Origin: Paenibacillus sp. 1011MAR3C5
GTDB taxonomy: Bacteria > Bacillota > Bacilli > Paenibacillales > Paenibacillaceae
Length of the DNA stretch: 64,000 nt
Reading direction: 5' to 3'
NCBI RefSeq assembly: GCF_003591485.1
Contig: NZ_QZCF01000001.1
Coordinates: 434,001-498,000 of the forward strand
The translations under genes were made by a program, and so were the position numbers. Positions 59,301 to 64,000 of this stretch are shown here, one piece after another. The first letter of the stretch is position 1. Each line of letters opens with the position of its first letter. Below the pieces are notes generated by a model, which searched no databases, was not told the DNA's origin, and saw nothing but the letters and a program-made list of their open reading frames with translations.

Positions 59301-62021
59301 ATCGAGGGCAAGATCATTCCTGCTTTCTATGTCCATTCGGAGAAAGCAGCAGACGCAATAGCCGCCTATGCCGAAGCAAACGGCTTGGAGGATGCGTTCG
59401 TCATCTCTGATCATGGCGAGTGGATCTCTCGCGTAAGAGCGGCAGTACCGATGGTGCGCGGCATTCTGGACTTCAGCTCGGCGACTGTAACGAAGGATTC
59501 GCTGCTTGCTATTCGCCGTGAGACGACCATCAGCGGTTCCAAAATCGCCATCTTGCCGCAAGCGGCAGCAACCAAAGGGCATGTCGAATACTTGCAGCAG
59601 CGTACCATCGTCGTCTGGACAAAGGAAAAGGCTGCAAGCGCCGATCGCTCGCTTGCGATGCATGAGCTGATCGCAACCGGCACGAACGGCATTCTGACCG
59701 GAGCGCCGGAAGCCGCATTTGACGCGCTGGCGGTCTATAGTAATGCGACAACCCTCATCCGCAAGCCGTATATTATCGGCCATCGCGGCATGCCGTCGAG
59801 GTCGCCGGAGAATACCATCGAAAGCAATCTGATGGCATACGAGAACGGCGCCGATTATATCGAAAACGATATGTACGTCACATCCGACGACCATCTGGTC
59901 ATTATCCACGATTCTGTCTTACAGAATACAACGAACGGAACAGGCAACGTAGAGAGCTTTACATTAGAGGAGATTAAAAAACTAAACGCCAACAAGCCAT
60001 ACCCGAACGGCTTCCCGGACGTCAAGGTACCGACGCTGGAGGAGCAGATCGAGCTGGCTAGAGACAAAGGCATTATGGTGTATGCCGAGATCAAGACAGC
60101 TAATCCAAGGGCGGTTGACGTCCTCGTGGAGCTCATTGAGGAACAGAATGCCGAAGACTTGATTAATGTAATGGCCTTCCACTCTTCGCAGCTGCGCCTG
60201 TTCTCGGAGAAGCTTCCCGGCATGCCTGTAGGCTTGCTCGTCGGCAGCGGCTCGGAGACTGACATCAACGTCGGCAAAGCCTTGCGTGACACGATTCGCA
60301 CGACCCAATCACTGAACTCGACCTATAATGCAGGCTTTATCGGCATGGGACCTGCCTATATGGAAGCATCGAAGCATCGAGGCATTATTATTTCGCCTTG
60401 GACGATCAACGGTCTGGCGGATTACACGGACTTCTTCCTGCGTGGAGCCTTCGGTATCACAACGGATTACGCTTATTATTCCGCAGATTGGAACGTCGCT
60501 CTGAAAGCCAAACAGCAAAGCTATTCCTTGAAACGTAATGAAGGGCTGACACTGACGGCAATCGCAGAAACATATAAGCGTACAAACAGTGAAGTCGTGC
60601 CTGACATCGTGTGGCTGCAAGGTGAAGAGCTGTTCGAAGCGGCAGGCAACACATTAAAGGCTCAAAAATCGGGCACAGCCTCACTGTTGCTCCGCTATAC
60701 GACGCATCTGGACAGCGGAGAGGCGTATGATCTCTACACCGCACCTATTCATATCACTGTTGTTCAATCATCCGGCAACGGCGGCGGTGGCGGCGGACAA
60801 ACAGGCGAAGAGACAGGTACGGCTGGATGCGAGGTTCTGCCCGCAGCAGGCTCTTCCGTGAGTTTGACGATCTCTGAAGGTGGAGCTGCTTGCGAACAAG
60901 CCGTACGCGAAGCGCTTCAATCCGCTGCAAGCGTACATGTGCAATTCAAAGGGGACACTTGGCGTATAGCTGCAGACGCATGGACAGAGTCGTCCCGGAC
61001 GAAAAACGGCACATTATCCGTAAGCAACGAATGGGCGACTTACCGTATTCCGGCTGCCGTGTGGAATCCGAAGCTGTGGACATCCATCTCCGGCGTTGAT
61101 CCAAGCGCGCTTCAAGTTCGCTTCAGCATCAAAAAGGCAACGAATGAAGAACATGAATCGGCGCTGAAAGCTGTAGAGCAAGCTGGCGGCAAGCTGCTGA
61201 GCAAAGTCATTGCCTTCGAGATTGAGCTTGTGGATGAAGCCGGCAAGGCATGGCCTGTACCGCTCGGCACGGCATACGCCACCCGCGACATTGCGTTCAA
61301 GACGTCTGGCGATGCCGAGCATACGACCGCTCTGCAATTCATGCCGAATACAGGCGAGCTGCAATTTGTCCCGTCTCGCTTTTCATTCGAGGGGGATAAG
61401 GCAATCGCCCACATGAAGCGCAACGGCAACAGCATTTACTTAATCGCGGCTTACGACAAATCATTCGCGGATACGAACGGTCATTGGGCACAACAGGACA
61501 TCGAGCTCGCGGCGAACAAAGGACTGATCAACGGTGTCAGCAGCGATCAGTTCCTGCCTGAACGCAGCATTACACGCGCCGAGTTCGCGTCTATGCTTGT
61601 ACGGGCGCTTGGTCTCGCCGACGGTACGGCCGATCGCACCTTCTCCGACGTACCGGCTGACCGCTGGTATGCGCGAGACGTTGCCGCAGCCGTGAAGGCT
61701 GGCGTGATCAAAGGCTACGGGGATCATACCTTCCGTCCAGAGCAACTGATTACTAGAGAAGATCAGGCTGCGATGCTGATTCGCGCACTTACCTACGCTG
61801 GCGCTTCTGTACCGGCAATGGAGCACGCGGAGTCGCTTCTGCAACAGCAATTCAAGGACGCTGACGGCATTGTTTGGGCGCATGAAGAGCTAGCCGCAGC
61901 TGTGAAGCTGGGCCTGTTGAAGGGCATGCAAGGCGATATCCTTCAAGCTGACCGCCACTCGACGAGAGCGCAATCCGCTGCACTGCTTGTTCGATTCTTG
62001 ACGATAGCGGTATTCATCTGA
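56382..62021 (+). CDS. Giant SLH-anchored glycerophosphodiester phosphodiesterase-domain protein
   Basis: A 1,879-residue surface protein. The signal peptide (LLSAIICMTLLCG) is followed by an acidic Glu/Asp-rich stretch to about residue 110 and a CBM9-like domain (about 120-325, PVIDGKLDDMNW). A LamG/DUF1080-like domain (about 330-525), Ig-like segments, and a second LamG-like domain (about 703-897) come next. A TIM-barrel-like segment without GDPD catalytic residues (about 905-1125) precedes a complete GDPD domain (about 1130-1370) with GHRGMPSRSPENT, ENDMYVTSDDHLVIIHD and VYAEIKT. The C-terminus holds a Gly-rich linker and three SLH repeats (about 1690-1877) that bind the cell wall polymer. 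It should hydrolyse glycerophosphodiesters, perhaps of teichoic acids or lipids, at the cell surface. The start ATG at 56382 is supported by GAGAGGATGAGG. Confidence 0.9.
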   Translation: MRRASKLLSAIICMTLLCGLLPPMQSIRAEDFPVADHLATEADNSPQEDELEEGAQQESDELAEDSGDTEPVETEAPADEEGTDGSEESGQPEEGNQEEAAELAAAAPLERQALSVPKTDYAPVIDGKLDDMNWSLDQPIERLPGGVLPEDAPGAPLASFGALWDQQYLYVGVRIEDDTPLAQQSGYWFDQDSVSLFVDPSLHRSSPFAANDMQAGFIFREQSATPQFSFGAALSNHAGKDDKGIMRAMSKTDSGWELEVAISWELLQFDPQLSRELGLEIGVTDRFGEDTAMQRSAYWSAYESSSFWNDTSGYGTLTLSDDIVSGPSDPILLQESFDSIPDGELPADWISDVNAGSPPFSVSNGRLELEGNASGAQSRVTAPVQWDNYTVEADLQFHSVLNAARWASLIFRGTTEGKQPYNQMAIRQNGSYEVAYRKPDNGWSVIASGPWQPLALNENYTMKVRVFGDNVKEYIKPAASDEYVQLIDRSFSQDLLKRGKIGFQVDQAHVSFDNLVVTRLTAETINLTLPPQLEALSGPVAFTATIDYSDGISEPVDPAKLKLYSSDESILKVVGGQLYPIREGTATVTAVYANAEAAYEVSVSESQTGAKVVSMKHEQGFELATVGTPVELAYWSFQAERSDFTSGTVQGGELEWMAEGDGVEIAEGKLHVKSSGVHRVTGSIDGVSITLLVVAKKQDEVSYVLYENNFDRLADGSMPEGWTRKEGTTASRATVRDGAFELHASAAPDNPSRVLLPDYLGLFGDYKIEADVTHLNANDTARWHSIMFRIQNGDYPYYQMAVRQDATAANGIEFAERNPANGWSILDKGPFKERIDASKMYHYTVVAKGNRVQEWINDSLIIDTDSAAAYAKGHIGLQSNGSVMRVDNLKVTLQLEELPPMPADRFADVYEPDTKIVMGPTIVTELTNAEGLSLLSGSATPATVILHVDEKLNVVAPSNLNTVLSDVPSVMELIEGKIIPAFYVHSEKAADAIAAYAEANGLEDAFVISDHGEWISRVRAAVPMVRGILDFSSATVTKDSLLAIRRETTISGSKIAILPQAAATKGHVEYLQQRTIVVWTKEKAASADRSLAMHELIATGTNGILTGAPEAAFDALAVYSNATTLIRKPYIIGHRGMPSRSPENTIESNLMAYENGADYIENDMYVTSDDHLVIIHDSVLQNTTNGTGNVESFTLEEIKKLNANKPYPNGFPDVKVPTLEEQIELARDKGIMVYAEIKTANPRAVDVLVELIEEQNAEDLINVMAFHSSQLRLFSEKLPGMPVGLLVGSGSETDINVGKALRDTIRTTQSLNSTYNAGFIGMGPAYMEASKHRGIIISPWTINGLADYTDFFLRGAFGITTDYAYYSADWNVALKAKQQSYSLKRNEGLTLTAIAETYKRTNSEVVPDIVWLQGEELFEAAGNTLKAQKSGTASLLLRYTTHLDSGEAYDLYTAPIHITVVQSSGNGGGGGGQTGEETGTAGCEVLPAAGSSVSLTISEGGAACEQAVREALQSAASVHVQFKGDTWRIAADAWTESSRTKNGTLSVSNEWATYRIPAAVWNPKLWTSISGVDPSALQVRFSIKKATNEEHESALKAVEQAGGKLLSKVIAFEIELVDEAGKAWPVPLGTAYATRDIAFKTSGDAEHTTALQFMPNTGELQFVPSRFSFEGDKAIAHMKRNGNSIYLIAAYDKSFADTNGHWAQQDIELAANKGLINGVSSDQFLPERSITRAEFASMLVRALGLADGTADRTFSDVPADRWYARDVAAAVKAGVIKGYGDHTFRPEQLITREDQAAMLIRALTYAGASVPAMEHAESLLQQQFKDADGIVWAHEELAAAVKLGLLKGMQGDILQADRHSTRAQSAALLVRFLTIAVFI

Positions 62022-62033
62022 ATCTAATACGAA

Positions 62034-62079
62034 GGGGCTGCGCGAGGTCGAAATGACCATCCGGGCAGCCCCTTTTTTT
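62034..62079 (+). terminator. Terminator of the giant surface-protein gene
   Basis: GGGGCTGC at 62034-62041 pairs with GCAGCCCC at 62065-62072, followed by seven T. Confidence 0.88.
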
Positions 62080-62279
62080 ATGTAAGAAGAGCTTTCAAAT
62101 CCTTAATCTGCCCGGTATGCCGCTGCTCATGCATATAGAGCAGCTCAATCCATTGAGATGCTCCATGTATCCACTTGTGCTAACTGGTTGAATTTAATTT
62201 CATTGAGCGTCGAGATTTCATTCATCAACCCTTCTCTGGCTGTACTCAGATGATGCTCATAACGCTGGATAAGGTCCAC
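62078..62279 (-). pseudogene. DinB-family gene with internal deletion
   Basis: On the minus strand, a GGGAGGT ribosome site is followed by GTG at 62279 and VDLIQRYEHHLSTAREGL, then an N-terminal DinB-like part up to DTWSIS. The frame breaks there. The C-terminal DinB-like end QWIELLYMHEQRHTGQIKD lies in another frame and ends with a stop at 62078. Only about 65 codons remain of a protein that is normally about 150-170 residues. The start region and ribosome site are still good, so the decay may be recent. Confidence 0.65.
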
Positions 62280-62375
62280 ATTATTACCTCCCATGACATT
62301 AACGATCTCAACTCCTATTATTGAACATGGTATTAAGACTTGGTACTAATTATGCAGCTAATTAGTCCACGTAAC

Positions 62376-62412
62376 AAAAAAGAGTTGCAGAGCGGACGCT
62401 CTGCAACTCTTT
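62376..62412 (-). terminator. Terminator of the VanW gene
   Basis: AAAGAGTTGCAGAGCG at 62379-62394 pairs exactly with CGCTCTGCAACTCTTT at 62397-62412, with a T run on the minus strand (complement of 62376-62381). Confidence 0.88.
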
Positions 62413-62442
62413 CCTATGTCTTCCTGTTTTGCTGGCAAACCC

Positions 62443-63372
62443 TTATTCAACGATAACTCTTCTCTCATCCATCCTTACTTCCTCAGGCAGCTTCCGCGAC
62501 GCGCCGGGCACCTCCCGCGGCTGCAGCTCCAGAAGCTCCGAGGAATGGATCGAGATGCTGGCCGTTCCCGAGCCCGCATAGGCACGGATCAAGATCGGAT
62601 GATCGTAGCGGTTCTCAAAGACAAAATCAGGCCCATACCAGCTCACCGTCGCATCACGCCCGGCAGGCACATAATGCACACTTCGGCTATGCGAATACCG
62701 CTCGACGATCGTAAGCCCCGCCCGGTCGACTGCATTGAACAGCGTAGAGGAGATCTGGCAGATGCCGCCCCCGATATCCTCGTACATCTCGCCTCTGACA
62801 ATGACAGGCGCGCGAAGATATCCTTTCTCCTTCGTTCGCATGCCGACAGTCTGATTGAACGAAAACCGCTCGCCGGGAAAAACAACATGATTATTAATCG
62901 CCTGCGCCGCCAGCGCGATATTCGAGGAGCGATTGCGGTTGCGGCTATTGTAATAGGTCGCGTATTGTCCGATCTGTCTAACCTTGATGCCTGACAGAAC
63001 CTCGCTGTCAACACGTGGATAGTTACGGCGCAGCGGAATCTCCAGCCTAAGCGGCTCGCCTTCCAGCATATAGCCGTAAAACAATCGCTTGAATGCGTTG
63101 CGCTCCAGCTTAAGCCCCGGCTGCTCCGGCACAATGCGCCCCGCCCCATCCAGCGTCGCATTCACCGGCTCGCGCTCCACCTTGGCCGCGATGCTATCCA
63201 TTAGCTTGTTCAGTCGATCTTCATTCACAAGCGGTCCGACCGGCAACGGATACGAATAGTCGGACATGAGCACATCGTCCTTCACGACTTCCCCGCGAGA
63301 TTCGATGGTCAGATTCGGATAAACCCATTGATGCAGCGCAATCAGAACGGCCAGCAGCCCATTCCATCCCAT
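62443..63372 (-). CDS. VanW family protein
   Basis: A 309-residue protein with a single N-terminal membrane helix (WNGLLAVLIALHQWVYPNL), a putative peptidoglycan-binding-like domain, and the VanW domain. The VanW domain has FPGERFSFNQTVGMRTKEKGYLRAPVI, GGGICQISSTLFNAVDRAGLTIVERYSHS and YVPAGRDATV. VanW proteins are envelope proteins of unknown mechanism first named from vancomycin-resistance clusters. No vanHAX-type genes are present here, so it is not evidence of resistance. The start ATG at 63372 follows GGGAG; the open frame to 63435 is less well supported. Confidence 0.88.
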   Translation of the reverse strand: MGWNGLLAVLIALHQWVYPNLTIESRGEVVKDDVLMSDYSYPLPVGPLVNEDRLNKLMDSIAAKVEREPVNATLDGAGRIVPEQPGLKLERNAFKRLFYGYMLEGEPLRLEIPLRRNYPRVDSEVLSGIKVRQIGQYATYYNSRNRNRSSNIALAAQAINNHVVFPGERFSFNQTVGMRTKEKGYLRAPVIVRGEMYEDIGGGICQISSTLFNAVDRAGLTIVERYSHSRSVHYVPAGRDATVSWYGPDFVFENRYDHPILIRAYAGSGTASISIHSSELLELQPREVPGASRKLPEEVRMDERRVIVE

Positions 63373-63463
63373 ACAAGTCCAACTCCCGATTGTTAAGGTA
63401 ACCGGAATAGTATGCGATAGTTTCAGCCGCTCCATTCGTTCCGCTCAAATTTTGCACAAAACT

Positions 63464-63506
63464 AAAGGCATCCTCGTCCGCATCAAAGCGGTTTTGGATG
63501 CCCTTT
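63464..63506 (-). terminator. Terminator of the coiled-coil gene
   Basis: AAAGGCATCC (63464-63473) pairs with GGATGCCCTTT (63496-63506, one bulged base), with an inner CCGC/GCGG. Located just after the stop of the minus-strand gene at 63517. Confidence 0.6.
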
Positions 63507-63516
63507 GTTCATAACG

Positions 63517-63870
63517 TTACCTCTTATCGATCTGCAATAAAGTCACATGCTTCGTCACAAATGTATCCTTCAGCTGATCCTCTGTAATCACCTTCAGCTT
63601 GAGCAGACTGGCAATACGGGACAGGTCCGGCTTGGATAATAGCCGCCACAATTGCGGGTCGGGAAGCGCCTCCGACAGGCGCGTATCATTATATTCCTTC
63701 CGCTCCTGCTTCACCAGCTTTACCTGGAAGTTGCCGACCGTCGCCTCGGTGACACCCTGCTCCTCGTAATACGCCAATATTTCAGTGCGCAGCTCCTGAA
63801 GCTCCTGCTCAATCTCCTTTTGCTTGCTCTTAAGCTGAAAATAACGGCCCACTTGACGGTTCACCTTCAT
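63517..63870 (-). CDS. Small coiled-coil protein of unknown function
   Basis: A 117-residue soluble protein. The first half is a strongly charged helix (QLKSKQKEIEQELQELRTEILAYYEE), probably a coiled coil. The second half has GVTEATVGNFQVKLVKQERKEYNDTRLSEALPDPQLW and a basic tail. The EIEQEL plus YxxxQG arrangement is like small phage-type and DUF proteins, but no family is certain. GAGGGAG precedes two adjacent ATGs (63873 and 63870). It is the last complete gene before the window edge. Confidence 0.55.
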   Translation of the reverse strand: MKVNRQVGRYFQLKSKQKEIEQELQELRTEILAYYEEQGVTEATVGNFQVKLVKQERKEYNDTRLSEALPDPQLWRLLSKPDLSRIASLLKLKVITEDQLKDTFVTKHVTLLQIDKR

Positions 63871-63930
63871 CATCACGCTCCCTCTATACGCCATATATAT
63901 GCGCTTCGAGAAGGATCTAGCATCGTGACG

Positions 63931-64000
63931 TTATTGTGCTTCCGGCTGTGTCGTCCCGCTTGCCGGAATCGCGCTCGTGCTTGGGGTGAGGAGCTCATTT
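63931..64000 (-). CDS. C-terminal end of a gene leaving the window
   Basis: On the minus strand the frame is open from the window edge to a TAA at 63931-63933. The last residues read NELLTPSTSAIPASGTTQPEAQ-like, a Thr/Ser/Pro-rich tail typical of a secreted or linker-bearing protein. Too little is present to name it. It ends 61 bases before the start of the coiled-coil gene, on the same strand. Confidence 0.3.
   Translation of the reverse strand, partial: NELLTPSTSAIPASGTTQPEAQ

Noticed and set aside
62443..63372. VanW as part of a glycopeptide resistance cluster
   Set aside because: No vanH, vanA/B, vanX, vanR or vanS genes are in the neighbourhood; isolated VanW proteins are common in Bacillota.
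1..64000. CRISPR arrays, rRNA and tRNA genes
   Set aside because: No regularly spaced repeats with spacers and no cloverleaf or rRNA core segment was noticed on reading. A covariance-model scan could still reveal something missed.

Overview
The window looks like a chromosomal stretch of a spore-forming, low-to-mid GC Bacillota, most likely Paenibacillus or a close relative. The evidence is strong AGGAGG-type ribosome sites with TTG/GTG starts, an intact sigma-K gene, a Spo0E-type phosphatase, a huge SLH-anchored surface protein, YesM/YesN-type two-component regulators paired with CUT1 sugar transporters, and a small WGxxGxxG-type secreted protein. No rRNA, tRNA, CRISPR array, complete insertion sequence or prophage was recognised.

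Layout. 0-8.5 kb: the end of a sensor kinase, an ABC exporter (ATPase plus FtsX-type permease), a small sorted protein, two tandem paralogous solute-binding lipoproteins without permeases, and an lrgAB/cidAB-type pair. 8.6-14.5 kb: single genes, namely a Zn-knuckle/winged-helix/NDT-like protein, a rhodanese, a membrane protein, a YdhG-type protein, an EamA transporter with an attenuator-like leader, and an ArsR regulator with an aldo/keto reductase. 14.6-23.8 kb: an accessory region. An AT-rich Gabija-like pair (OLD-family ATPase/TOPRIM nuclease plus UvrD-like helicase) and a membrane protein lie between two decayed sigK copies. A patatin-like gene and an intact sigK follow, and a further sigK relic lies at 11.2 kb. 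24-26.3 kb: two small unknown genes and the remains of a TetR regulator and an ABC-2 permease.

26.3-37.9 kb: one long minus-strand operon of 11 genes, in transcription order lacI-type regulator, sugar-binding lipoprotein, two permeases, AGE-family epimerase, ceramidase-like protein, SIS protein, SDR, uxuA, nagB and nagA. A consensus promoter, a cre-like site and two identical palindromic operators precede it. It should import and break down a glycan or oligosaccharide containing amino sugars and uronate. 38.3-47.4 kb: a second minus-strand cluster with lipoprotein, two permeases, YesM-type kinase, YesN-type regulator, a D-threonine aldolase-like PLP enzyme and an M20 peptidase.

47.7-49.1 kb: a YHYH-domain secreted protein and a Spo0E-type protein. 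49.1-55.3 kb: a GntR/FCD regulator divergent from a four-carbon acid-sugar cassette (beta-hydroxyacid dehydrogenase, GntP permease, DUF1537 kinase, class II aldolase), with three helically phased operator-like repeats in between, then a histidine phosphatase. 55.4-64 kb: a GNAT-like protein, a 1,879-residue CBM9/LamG-like/GDPD/SLH protein behind an attenuator-like leader, a DinB remnant, a VanW protein, a coiled-coil protein and a partial gene at the edge.

Most genes are ordinary for the genus. The points most worth following up are the repeated sigK relics bordering the Gabija-like island with its extra membrane gene, the regulatory architecture of the two sugar operons, and the giant surface protein.
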